This document shows, in pieces, positions 11,585 through 22,533 of a stretch of DNA of 64,000 nt. The number at the start of each line of letters is the position of its first letter. Positions within the stretch are counted from its first letter, which is position 1. Location of the stretch: assembly GCA_963693085.1 (NCBI GenBank), contig OY856409.1, positions 518,220,303-518,284,302 on the forward strand, in the 5' to 3' direction. The DNA comes from Alisma plantago-aquatica (Eukaryota; Streptophyta; Magnoliopsida; Alismatales; Alismataceae). The notes beneath the pieces are model-generated. The model saw only the letters and a program-made list of their open reading frames with translations. It did no database searches and was not told where the DNA came from. The position numbers and the translations under genes are program-made.

Positions 11585-11589
11585 CCATT
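11585..11589. other. Right target-site duplication (CCATT) of the LARD
   Basis: It matches 1673-1677 exactly and marks the right edge of the nested insertion. Confidence 0.9.
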
Positions 11590-11601
11590 CCTATAAATAG
11601 G
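11590..11601 (+). promoter_or_regulatory. TATA box of the plus-strand family A LTR
   Basis: CCTATAAATAGG is in the place where the array LTRs have the same sequence on the minus strand (for example 21768-21779 and 27423-27434). The LARD inserted exactly at its upstream edge, separating it from the U3 dyads by about 10 kb. Confidence 0.75.
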
Positions 11602-11879
11602 ACATGCCTTGGGACACCCAAAGCATCACTTGTGCATACATTCACACTCGAGATTCATTCTTAGTGAGAAACAAGCAAAGCTACACTTGCAATTTATTTC
11701 TTTGAGCTCTACATTAGTGTCCTATATACTAGTATCTCCTAGCCACCATACTACCACGTTCATCTATAGTGAACAGGAGATCAATATGCTTGATATAGGA
11801 TCAAAGCGTTGTACTCATTGGTAACATTGTTTATTTCTTCCAATCTTGTTCCTTTTATTGAATTTTGTTCTCCTTGACT

Positions 11880-12110
11880 ACTCCTAGGTTGGAGGTTGTT
11901 GAAAGGAGGTTCGTGGAGCTACTTCAAGGTGGTGAAGGCTGCTCCTGGTGACTTGGAGTTACTTCAAAAGGTTGTTTCTAGGAGGATTGAGGCTACTTTA
12001 GGTGAAGGCTACTTCAAGGGTGGACTTGGAGTTACTTCAGAAGGCTGCTTCAAGGAGGTTGAAGCTACTTCAGGTGAAGGCTACTTCAAGGGTGTATAAG
12101 GAAGGTTATT
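11880..12110 (+). repeat. Repetitive leader segment of the family A LTR
   Basis: Imperfect repeats of GGCTACTTCAAGG and GGAGTTACTTCA lie downstream of the TATA box. They give an open frame rich in Gly, Glu and Leu (11896-12099). The array LTRs contain related frames on the minus strand (21226-21480, 26954-27205, 32539-32862). The frames differ in length and frame between copies and match no known protein, so I treat this as a repetitive transcribed leader, not as a gene. Confidence 0.6.
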
Positions 12111-12325
12111 GTATTTTATGTAACATCCTTGTGAGGTAATAAAATTAATCACTTTCAAAATCTCGATTGGAAACAATCGGGTAGTGGACTGACACCCTTA
12201 GATTTCTAAGGGTGTAACCACTCTACATCCTTGTGTCTTCCTTATTTCCTCCTACTTCTTGTGCAAGTGTTTTAAATTGCTTTAAAACTCCAAAAAGCTC
12301 TATTCACCCCCCTCTAGATCTTTCA

Positions 12326-15300
12326 GGATTGTAGATCCAAGGTTGTAGAATTTAGGGATGGAGATTTATTTTGGACTTTCAAGGATATCAAAAGACTCTC
12401 TCTATGTGTCTTTTGTCTTATGTTATTACTGTGAAGTTGTTGATATAGGGTTGTGAGGCTTTCCTAGCACACATAGTTGATATTATAGTGGTGAGTCCTA
12501 GTGAATGAGATGTGTATGTCATGCGGAATAAAAGAAGTCTTTCTCAATGAGTTCCCATGTGTTCCACCACCTTGAGAGATTCATTTGGAGATCAGTCTTT
12601 TTCCTGGAACACAACCTATCGGGCAAGCACCATATAGGTAGGCTTGAACAAAGATGAATGAGATCAAAAAACAACTCCAAGAGTTTCTAGATAAGGTTTT
12701 CATACATTGGAGCATTCCCCAATGGGGTGCCTTGGTGTTTTTCTTCGAAAAAGAAGATTGGTTGCATGTGGTTATGTATAGACTATGGAGTTGACCAAGG
12801 TAAGGGTGAAGAACAAGTCCCTCTTTCTAAAGGTAGATAAACTATTTTATTTGTTGAAAGGAGATACATTGTTTTCAAATATAGACCTAAGTTCAAGATA
12901 TCTTCAACCATAGATCAAGATGTAGGACATACCTAAGACAACCTTCCGTACTAGGTATGGTCATCATGAGTTCCTGGTTATGTCATTTGGGCCAACGAAT
13001 GCACCTAAAACATTAATGGATTTGGTGAACATGTGCTCAAACAACATTTAGTCTAGTTTGTAATGGTATTCATATATGATATCGTGATTGACTCTAAGGA
13101 TTGAGAATATCATGAGAAACATCTTAGTTTGATGTTAGAACCATTGAGGCAACATAAAAAATATGCAAAGTTTAGCAGTGTGAGTTTTGATTGATAGAGG
13201 TTTCTTTTCTAGGTCATATCATATCCATTGGTGTTTTTGTAGATCCTAAGAAGGTGGACTCATTGGTGATGTAGGAACATCCTAAGACACCAATTGAAGT
13301 TGGAGTTTTCTTGATTTATCTAGACAATATAGGTGGTTTATCAAGAACTTCTGTGCAATAGCCTTGCCATTGACCAGACTTACCAAGAAAGATGTACCTT
13401 TTGTTTGGACAAAGAAATGTCAATGGAGTTTTGAATTGTTAAAGGAGAATTGATGTATTTCTCCAGTGCTGGTGTTTTGGATCATAATAAGGCCTTTATA
13501 GTCTTGTATGATGTGTCAAAAGAGGGTCTTGGTTGTGTTTTGATGCAAAATAAGCATGTGATCATTTTGCTTCCAGAGATCTCAAGAATCATAAGGATAA
13601 ATACATGAGGCATGATCTGGACTTGGTAGAAGTGGTCTTGGCAATAAATATTTGCAGGAAATATCTTTATGGGGAGAAGTGTTAGATCTTCACATGTCAC
13701 AAGAAACTATGGTATATTTTCTCTAAGCAAGAGTTGAGTATGAGGTAGAGACAATGTCTCAAGATAGTAAAAGACTATGATAGAACAATAGAGTATCACA
13801 CATGGAGGAAAATGTATTAATAGATTCATTGAGGAGTAAACCATCACGATGATCATCTTTGTCAAGTACGTCAGAATTGTGCTCCATGGCTTGTTAAAGG
13901 AGGGACGTGTTAGTGTTGCTAAGATAGATGAATGTCCAGATGTAACTCTTCATGCTTGGTGGATTCTGAGCTCGTTTAAAAACAAGTCAACATCGATACA
14001 ACAGATTATAGATGCACAATAGAATGATACTATGATACAAAATATTATGTCAAAGCTTGGTAATAGAAGGTACGAAGGGTTTCATGCATCAGAAAAAGGA
14101 CACTATGTTGTCATAACATGATGGTATTTCTTGATGTTATTTATTTGTGGAAAATGGTGCTTGAGGAGGAACACAGTTCAATGTATGTAATGCATTCTAG
14201 AATTACAAAAGATATATCATAATATTAAAGGTCTGTATTAGTATCTAGGACTAAAGAAAACATAGCAGAGTTTATGAACAATGTCTTGTCATCAACAAGT
14301 CAAAGAAGAGCATCAGAAGCCCATAGGAATGATAGATATCTTTCTAGTTATTGAGTAGAAATGAGATCATGTGACTATGGATTTTGTGGTTGGTCATCCT
14401 CACATGGCCAAAGGTCATGATTCCATCTTGGTGGTGGTTGAAAGGCTGAAAAAGGTATCTTACTTCTTGTCATTCATGACCGCCCAACACTACATAAAAG
14501 TCAACACATATCTATATTGATGAGATAGTATGCTTGTGTGGTCTTCCTCTAACAATAGTATATGAAATTATTTGGCGAGCAGGTTCTGGGATTGTTTGCA
14601 TATGATGTTGGACACACAATTAAAGTCCATCACATAGTTTCATCTAGAGACAGATGGGTCATCTATAGACAAATGGCTAGTCAAAAAGAATAATACAAAC
14701 TCTAGAAAATATGGTAAGCTCTTTTGTTCTTTAGTTTCTTGGAATTTGGGATATTCATCTCATCTTGATTGGTTTCTCTTTTAACAACAGTTACCTAAAT
14801 TTTGGGTATGGAACCATATGAGACTTTATACGAAAGGCATTACATATGGCCTCTTTGTTAGTAGGAGACAAGTGAGTATCATTTACGAGGTTTATAATTA
14901 ATTTAAAAAATGAAATAAAAGATCAAAGCGGTCAAACAACAACTGAATGTGGAACATGATAGGAAAAAGTATTACATATATAATTTTCCCTGACCATTGG
15001 AGTCTTAGGTAGCAGACAAGGTGTATCTCAAGGTTTTTATATGGAAAGGAGTTCTAAATTTTCACAAGAGTGGTAAGTTGGCACCTAGGTTCATGGGGCC
15101 TAACCCCATCACCTATCATGTTAGAGAAGTGGCATATAATCTAGAGTTACCACCTATACAAATTACATATCATGTTCCACATTTCTATGTTAAGCAAGTT
15201 CCATCTAGAGATGTAGAAGACTACTCATCCAGTTGAGAGCCAACTTAATGATGATATATCCTATGATGAGGGTCTAATATTATCATAGACAAGTGAATGT

Positions 15301-15440
15301 AGAAGTTTAGTAAAAAGGAGATAGTGTTAGAAGAAGTGTTGCTGCATCAATGTGGAGTAGAGGAAGCTACGTGGGAGTCGAGGAAGAGATTTGTAGGAAG
15401 TACATGGCCTTGTTTTTTGTAGGATTTTTGGGGTAAAATC
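12326..15440 (+). pseudogene. Decayed Ty3/gypsy pol (protease-RT linker to integrase)
   Basis: A gypsy polyprotein can be followed in order through shifting frames. The pre-RT linker (GCEAFLAHIVDIIVVSPSE) is at about 12449-12505. RT spans about 12660-13250, with [18 protein letters not shown] at about 12953-13008 and FLGHIISIGVFVDP at about 13206-13247. RNase H spans about 13480-13800 (LYDVSKEGLGCVLMQN, KQELSMR). Integrase spans about 14370-15236, with MDFVVGHPHMAKGHDSI at 14377 and the C-terminal GKLAPRFMGP at about 15075. EEATWE near 15358 fits the end of the polyprotein. The RT active site, normally FIDD, reads FIYD (about 13070). Many stops and frameshifts show it is long dead. Its gag side is not in view because the family A element inserted at 12326. 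Confidence 0.88.
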
Positions 15441-15894
15441 CTTATTAGGGGTTTATAGTTGTGAGACCCTGACCTAGATATACCTCTTGAACATGTTTAG
15501 TTTCCTTCATAATGTGTTTGGATGCTTAATGACATTCCTTATTTAGGTGTGTTATTAGTTGGTTGGTGATTTTCTCAAGGATCTATATAAAAATTATCCC
15601 AGTTGGTGGTTCTCCTTGTAGTTTGTGCATAAACATGGTTGCTTTCTTAGTCTATTGTTTGGACTCGATTGGGTGGAATTAGATCACCTAATCAAGTCTG
15701 TTGTCTTTACATTAGTTTAGGACTAATGGAAGTGTCCTTCCTTTTCATCAGTTGAGAACTAGTGGGTTGCCTTGATCCTCTACCAGTCGAATATTGTTGA
15801 AGATGACTAGTGTTGCTGACCTTAAATGACTTCCTTGGTTGTCTATCAACGGGGTTAGATGACCAACTAGATGCTTAATTTTCATAAGTAAAGG

Positions 15895-16150
15895 ACTGAT
15901 GAAAAGTGGCACCAAAATCAACTACCAATGGAAGTTTGACAGAACACCTACCGATAAACGTTTTTGACCGAGAACCAATGTTCTGGTGGAGCTTGGGAAC
16001 CAATGAGACTTCATTGTACATCTTATGATGAATCTCCAGTGTTCTTTAAGATATGACCAAGATTGAGGATGTCTATCGATGGGACTCATGTCCTCATATA
16101 TCGATGAAAGACAAGGATACCTTCTGATAAAGTGGCATATCAATGAAACC
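15895..16150 (+). repeat. Degenerate 25-bp tandem array in the gypsy LTR
   Basis: A motif like ACCGATGAAAC or ACCAATGRR recurs at about 15924, 15950, 15974, 15999, 16025, 16050, 16075, 16100 and 16124, that is every 24-26 bp. CG within the motif is often CA or TG, as expected after methylation-driven decay. The array ends about 55 bp before the TATA box. Confidence 0.6.
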
Positions 16151-16203
16151 ACATATATGTTGGCTGATGACTACATATTTTACCGCCCTTCTCTCTCCTT
16201 GGG

Positions 16204-16215
16204 GGATATATACCC
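16204..16215 (+). promoter_or_regulatory. TATA box of the gypsy LTR
   Basis: GGATATATACCC lies in a pyrimidine-rich context (CTTCTCTCTCCTTGGGG before it, CACTTGGTTCTCC after it), about 745 bp into the LTR. This is a typical position for an LTR core promoter. Confidence 0.55.
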
Positions 16216-16699
16216 CACTTGGTTCTCCTCCCTTGCCTCATTTGTGTGAGTTTTCTTAGGAGAGCTAAGGGAGCTGTGAGACCACCAATTGATGCCATCA
16301 GTTTATCCTAACCAGTCAAAAATCGTCTTTCATCAATCTTCACAAACATTGTTATTTGCTTTCCTCCTCTTCACCTATGAAGATCGATGCTCTCCCTTGC
16401 ATCTCTTAAACCTCAATCCATGTAAATGGAGCTTCTATCCTTCATGATCTTTATGGTCCATCATCTAGTTCCTCCTTGGACTGTTCTCTTGATAGTTTTC
16501 CTTTAGAGTTTTGGCTATAATAGTCTCATACCCTATTTCCTTGTCTTTGCTACTTAGTTACTCTTAGATCCTAAATCTTGTGCTGAGGAGAGGTTTTTGT
16601 GGAGAAAGTTGGAGCTTGAAGAATGAAGTTTAAGGTTTTCCTAGCGTCTTCCTTCAGTGAACTTGTTTCCACTATTTTTAAGGGGAGTGATATACATTT

Positions 16700-19207
16700 T
16701 TATGCATTTACTATCTAATTTATACACAAAAACTAAAATATTGTGGCGATCTTCCTTAATATTCTAAAAAGATGGAATCTTTTGTTATCTTAAACTAGCA
16801 TAATGAGGATATGAAGTTGCATGTTATGTCTAGACTTTGATAATAATTTCTTAATGCAAGAAACATGATAACTTAGCACACTTTAGCATAGATTCCATTC
16901 ATGCTGAAAGGATGAGATTTTATGTGGTTCTTCTGTAGAATGTGATACCCTATGCGCATATGGAATGCTAAATATATGTCTCCCTTGCTATAAGAACCTT
17001 CCTAAGAATTTTTAGCCCAAAGTTAAGTGAAAATAGAACTACCATGCAAGAATGGTATGCTCTTTATTTTTATTTTGAATTAGTATCTTTCCATACTTGC
17101 AAAGAGAGAAGTAGTCTTGTGATATTTTAATATCATACCTTTGAAGAGGGTTTGATCTTAGAATGGTCTCGATATCTTTAGAAATATTTGGAGTCTGATT
17201 GTTTATGGTAGGACTTTATGTGGCTGAGGGGCATGATTGTTCACCCTGCCTTGAGAAGTTAGAATTTTATCATTGTATGTTTTATTTGTTCTGAAGTTGC
17301 AAATCACTGATCAACAATTTTTTTATATGTAACTTGATTGATGCAGTAATAAGGAATAATCAATCTAACTAATAAAGAGAAATCTTAATATTGTAGAGCC
17401 TTGAGTCCATATTTTTCGCCCTAGGCCATTAGGGGGAACAGTGAAACAAGTTAACCTTGTAGCAATCTAACTTGTGAGAAGATGATCGAGCCATATATTA
17501 GTGAATATATTGTGATGATCGGAGATGATATAACCTGACGTATGTAAACTCTATATAGGACTTGTTGAAGACCAACTATCTAGTTTGGAATGGTATGTGA
17601 TACGTGATGGGAAATCAGATTATGATGAGGTGGATGGATACCCTAAGTACAGTGACATGGTCTATGTTCATAGGGCATGCCTATGATTTATTGATCTTTC
17701 CTTAAAAAACTATCTATGGTGGAATTATCCTATGAGCATTGTGCCCCTTGGTTACTGACATACCCTGGGGTTTTGAGACTTCACTTGGTCTAACAATTTT
17801 GTTTGTATCCCTAATCAACATGCTCTAATAACAAAATATTATCCCACATGTACATGAGTTTGGACTATAGTACAGAGTAGGCAAGTTTTAGTTCGATCCA
17901 TGAGGAATGGGGTATGATTATAGGTAGGGTTTATTCTTTAGGTTTCTAGAGAAAAAGATATGATTTTTAGGGTTTGGTTTTAGAGTAAGGTGAACTAGAA
18001 AGGAAAGAAAGCAAGAATCAAACCTAATTTAACCCTACATAATCAGTGCTAACTAACAAACTATGAGAACAATTACAGTATATTAAACCAATCACTAATA
18101 GGAGGGAGAGAGGAAATAACTACACTTCACTAGCAATTACACTAAGAAAGCAAGCAAGCAAGCAAGGAACTACATTAACAAACTAACAAGTCAAGACACT
18201 TAACTAAGAAAAAGAGAGACTGACTAAGGAAGACCTAACACAAGAAGCTAAGCAATAATTACGTTAATCTAACAAGCACTAATTAGCATGAATAAGGAAA
18301 ACAAATAAACTAAACAAGTAAGACACAACTAACTAGAACGATAGAAAAATAGGGTTTTTGCAAGTAGATGGGGTAGTTGTATGTTTGGATGTGGGGTATG
18401 TAACAATTAGCAATGTAATGGAGTTCTATTCATGCAAAAACATCCAACAAGTAGCTTCAAATTAAATAACAAGGATCAATATTAGGTATGACTTATATAA
18501 TATTAGTTGTCCATGGATGCCATGGTCATGTATATGGAAACTAGTCCCTATAAGTTCCCAGCTATCCTCACAAGGCTAAAGATAGATATAGGTTGTGATT
18601 ATCTATGTCTATGTTTTAAGACATGGTCTTCCTTATGCATTTAGGGGCAAGGAATGGCATAGGGTATAGGTGAAGGGTGTTTTACCCCCACTATGTCCAT
18701 ATAACCACAAAGAAAGCCATTTGACTAAGTGTATATGGAGGAGAACACCTAGTCACCTAAATCCATCACCTAGGACTAGGGAAATGGAGACACAAAGTGG
18801 AAAGGGGAGAAACTAGCTAAGGTTCCTCTAGGGAGCTTAGGAGTTTTCCACCAAAATGCAGAAAATCCCCCATTTCTCGATTCCTTAGGTGGTTCCATAT
18901 CTCACACAACCATAAAAAGAGGTAGGGATGGAGAAAAAGGAATTAAATAGCATGATGAAATAAGAGTTTAGTGCAGAAATATTTCCCAACATGTTATCAT
19001 TGTTATATATTTTTGCCCCCAAATAGCCCGCATAAGGGATTTAGATACTCACAGTGAAGGAAGTAACAAAAGAAAGGGAAAGAGAGGGTATAAACTCTAT
19101 AGCAATTGATGAAGGAGCTCCAGTCTTCACCTGAAGCATCTCCAAGGTCTACCTTCTTCCCCAAGAGGGTGAAAAGGGCATAAAAGTGGAAGATATATGG
19201 TGAAAAT
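16700..19207. other. Unidentified AT-rich sequence
   Basis: I see no open frame above 60 codons and no transposon motif. From about 17880 the base composition changes and AACTAACAA-type runs appear (about 18000-18330), with a short (GCAA)n tract near 18150. The 17880-20600 part may be non-coding sequence of a further LTR element, but neither LTR ends nor a primer site could be found. Confidence 0.4.
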
Positions 19208-19218
19208 CTAGAAAACTA

Positions 19219-19432
19219 GGGGCGGTCGATAGCTCAAGTGGTGCGGCTCGGTAACACCTCAATGAAAGGTCTTGGGTTCGGCTCTTGGCATCGGTCGTGG
19301 TACAATAGTTTTTGGCATTTTACTGGGTGCGTCGTGGTGTCCCCCCAATGACACGGTTGGTCTCGGGGTTTACTCTTGGTTGGGTGGGGTCCAATAGTGG
19401 CCGATCCTGGAGGGTTCCTCGTTATAAAAAAA
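19219..19432 (+). mobile_element. tRNA-derived SINE
   Basis: The body starts GGGGCGGTCGATAGCTCAAG. TAGCTCAAGTGG (19230-19241) fits the pol III A box, and GGTTCGGCTCT (about 19275-19285) fits the B box, about 45 bp downstream as in tRNA genes. The 3' end is a short oligo-A (TTATAAAAAAA, to 19432). Flanking direct repeats CTAGAAAACTAGG (19208-19220) and CTAGAAACTAGG (19434-19445) look like a target duplication differing by one base. Together these are the marks of a plant SINE mobilised by a LINE. It lies in the unidentified block and has no associated gene. Confidence 0.82.
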
Positions 19433-19637
19433 CCTAGAAACTAGGATGTTTGAGGTGGAATGTGGTAGGAGATGAAGTAGAATGAATAGATAGGAGTGGG
19501 TGGGGGTGATAGCAGCTAATCATAGACTCTCAGCCACCACTAGTTTATATAGTGGTCTAGGTGGTCTACGGTTAAGTTTGGGTACAGTGGGAAAATGATA
19601 TGTAGGAAGAGGATTAGGTTGGTAGCTTGGTTGTGAT

Positions 19638-20160
19638 GGGCACCACAGTAGTGGTGGCTAGGTGAGAGAACAATTCTGATGGTAAGAAAAATTTGTGATT
19701 TAGACAAAAAAATGTGTAATAAAATTTGGGTGAACTAATGTGAGGTAGCACGACCGTAGTGGGCACCACAACTATGGTAGATTAAGGGTAGCACGACCAT
19801 GGTGGAGGAGGCATGATGGAATTTGAGCTATTGGTGGAGCAGGTGTATTATGAAGATACATTTATCATGATGGGCATCACAATCATGTTGGCTAGTGGAG
19901 GGAACAATCATGGCAGAGGAAATGTTCGTGGTTTGGAGATAAAAATTTCATATAAAATTAGAGTGAAATAATGTGAGGTAGCCTGGTCATAGTGGGCACC
20001 ACGTCCATGGTGGATAAAGGGCATCACGATGATGCAAGGTGCAAGACCATGGTGGAGTAGGTAGGAAGGAATTTTGAGCTACCGGTGTCACGGGTGTATT
20101 GTAAGGAATGACCATGATAATCTTTGGGCACCATGTCATGTGCAGTGAAAATGGTTGTGG
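19638..20160. repeat. Degenerate ~120-bp tandem repeat
   Basis: The motif GGGCACCAC or GGGCATCAC recurs at 19638, 19761, 19872, 19994 and 20126. Neighbouring units alternate, so a ~240-bp higher-order repeat is also visible (AAAATTT...GTGAGGTAGC...GTGGGCACCAC at about 19690-19860 and again at about 19925-20105). Copies diverge strongly. No reading frame runs through them. Confidence 0.65.
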
Positions 20161-21028
20161 TGGGTAGATGTCCTGAGTCTTTCTTGAATCTTGATCAAGT
20201 ATGTGAATTTCATATTGGTAGCATGGACTTTGTGAAGTATTATGGTTGTTTTGAGGGATTTGGCTTGTACTTTAATCTACTAAAAGTCCATCTACAATGA
20301 TCACTATGTGAACTTGTTCCTTGATCACTTGGGGGTAGGTTGGGATAGCTTCTAGACTCACATTGGGATCCTCCATGGTTGGGGAAGTTCTAGGCTCATC
20401 CTTTTAGTCTAACTTCCATCAATAAGCAGCAAAGTACCTGAAAAAACATGCAAGAGAAATGATAGGTGCATTTGTCATAAAATTATATTTATTGGGAAGT
20501 AGCATGCATTATACACCTCTTGTTGTGAATGAGGGGAAAAATTACACAAAATGAAGACCCAAACAAGGGCTCCAACAATTACCTCACTTTGATCCAATGT
20601 TATATGGATCGTTAGATCTTTTTTAAATTGCTAGTATATCTTAGTATCATCTAGATAGTAGTTGGAGTGGTATGACTTACATTACCTAGGACATGATAAA
20701 ATGTGTAGCCCAGCCATGTAACACATTTTTTAGATTATTTTGGCACAAAAAATTGATGTTATTTTGGCATGATGTCCTTATTGTAATAAATATGTGGTTT
20801 TATATCTTGCTCATGTATCCATTATGAAATAGGTATAGTATGGTAAGATCACACTTTTAACTTCATTTTGGTTAGTACTATGTTTAAATGTATTTTTATC
20901 TTTGGTAAGTAATAAATATTTCAACTATTGTATCATATCTCAAGGACTTAGCATCTCATAACGTGGGTTTTGACATCTTTTAGGCGACTAACAAAGTTTT
21001 CTGAGTAGAGGTATTGATGATCTATGTA
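20161..21028. other. Unidentified sequence left of the array
   Basis: AT-rich, with no frame above 60 codons and no motif I recognise. It forms the left target of the 33-kb array insertion. The sequence continuing on the other side starts at 54223. Confidence 0.5.
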
Positions 21029-21033
21029 GTGGA
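21029..21033. other. Left target-site duplication (GTGGA) of the whole array
   Basis: GTGGA directly precedes the outer LTR end (TGAAAAACC at 21034). The identical GTGGA follows the outer end of the last LTR at 54218-54222. The inner LTR edges lack such duplications. Confidence 0.85.
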
Positions 21034-22533
21034 TGAAAAACCACTAGAGGGGGGTGAATAGGGTTTTATGATGATTTTAAAATTAATTCAACCAAACAAA
21101 CAATCACAAGAATGTTGGAGAAGGAGACACATCGTTTAGAGTGGTTCCACCCTTAGCAAATACTAAGTGAGTCACTCGACTACCCAATTGTTTCCAATTG
21201 GGATTTTGAAAGCACTTGTATTTTATTACCTCACAAGGATGTTCCATAAGATACAAATACCTTCACCCTTAGGATAGCCTTCACTTAGAAGTAGTCTCAC
21301 CAACCTTGAAGCAGCCTTCCTTGAAGTAACTCCAAGCTCCCCCTTGAAGTAGCCTTCCTCTTGAAGTAGCTTCCCATTGAGACAGACTTCTTGAAGTAAT
21401 CCTGAGTCCGTCGAGCTACCTTTACCACCGAAGAAGCTCCAACAACCTCCTTTCTGCAGCCTCCAACCTAGAAGTAGCAAAGGTGAACCAAAGCAATAAA
21501 AAGGAACAAGAAAGAAGCAAGAAAGTACAACTTTACCAATGTAGCATAAGGCTTGAATCCTATATCAAGCATTTGATCACCTAACCAAAGTGGATAGTCG
21601 TGAATGTATAGTGGATAGGAGATATCAGCCTATAAGACACGAATTCAAAGCTTGTGGAAATGTTTTGTAAGTGAAAGCTTTGCTAATGGCTTGCTACAAT
21701 GTGATCTCAAGTGAATTGTATATGCAAGTTGTGTACTCAAGTGAGTTTAGGTGTCCTAAGGCATGTCCTATTTATAGGAATGGCCTACTAGAGCTTAGGG
21801 ACGTTCTAGACACTTGATAGGGGGTTCTTAGTGCTTAACTAGCCTTTAGGTATCCACTAATTGCATTAGGAACAACTAGTTAATTACTTCTGAAAAGTGT
21901 AGACAGACACCTTCTCGGTCGAGAAGTTTTTGACCGAGGGTGAGTCTAGAGCAACGTTCAACTCAACTCCCAACCACTTTTTCCACCAACTCCAACAGTT
22001 ATATAACTAAGTCTAACGGCTATAGAACCTGCTCGAGACACCGTCTCGGTCGAAGTAAAGTTCGACCGAGCCTTTCTCTGTGATTGCTTTTAGCAGGTTA
22101 TGCAAAGGTGTTTGTTCTTTAGACTTGGGAGTTTCTTGGTCGAGAAAATGTTCGACTGAGAGTATCTCAGTCCAGAAGTGTGTCGACCGAGACAAACTCT
22201 ATTTCAAAACTTTAACTCATATGCTAAGTGTAAGAAATGAATGTGCAATTGTGATGTTACTTTCAGGGATGACTTATCTAAGTGTTGTGTGTGGATGGAG
22301 AAGATCTAAACACTTGATTTACATGATATCTAAGTACTTGTACATTATATATTTGTACAATTTTACATTTGATTACAATCATGAGAATAAAGCAATTTTA
22401 GCAAATAGATCTTCCAAAACTTTGTCATCCACTTTGTTCCTGAAATACTCAAGTAGCACGTTAGATCCACAAGAATGAAATATTTGTCATCATCAAAACA
22501 AAGGAATTTTAATAATGTCGAATTTAGCCAACA
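21034..22533 (-). repeat. LTR a (outer 3' LTR of the array, 1500 bp)
   Basis: On the minus strand it starts TGTTGGCTAAATTCG and ends GTGGTTTTTCA. TATA (CCTATAAATAGG) is at 21768-21779. Dyads include a perfect one at 22045-22070 and altered ones at 22135-22160 and 22166-22191. The copy near 21914 has lost part of its right arm through a deletion that removed a neighbouring dyad seen in the other LTRs. Its distal half is nearly identical to that of LTR b. Confidence 0.9.
21768..21779 (-). promoter_or_regulatory. TATA box of LTR a
   Basis: CCTATAAATAGG on the minus strand. The same box is at 27423-27434, 33080-33091, 47749-47760 and 53421-53432 in the other LTRs. It would drive transcription to the left into the repetitive leader. 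Confidence 0.7.

Larger units (their letters stand above)
905..12325 (+). mobile_element. Family A copia 3' LTR, split by a nested LARD element
   Basis: The LTR consists of 905-1677 plus 11590-12325, with one copy of the 5-bp CCATT duplication. It starts TGTTGGCTAAATT and ends TCTAGATCTTTCA. Joined, it is about 1.5 kb, the same length as the LTRs of the array (1500-1562 bp), and it aligns with their reverse complement throughout. U3 holds five dyad hairpins (1246-1545). The TATA box is at 11590-11601, immediately after the nested insertion. A repetitive leader follows (11880-12110). Directly after 12325 the sequence becomes Ty3/gypsy pol, so the copia element interrupted a gypsy element. Confidence 0.85.
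15460..16700 (+). repeat. 3' LTR of the gypsy element (right end uncertain)
   Basis: TGTGAGACCCTGACC follows a degraded version of the gypsy end signature (TTTGGGGTAAAATCCTTATTAGGGG, 15427-15451) and so marks the LTR start. A periodic 25-bp array lies at about 15895-16150 and a TATA box at 16204. The 5' partner LTR is not in the window, so I cannot fix the end. A TGATATACA near 16696 is one candidate. The minus-strand frame at 15922-16152 is a by-product of the repeat. Confidence 0.65.

Noticed and set aside
18145..18170. (GCAA)n microsatellite
   Set aside because: Only about four units, so too short to be notable.
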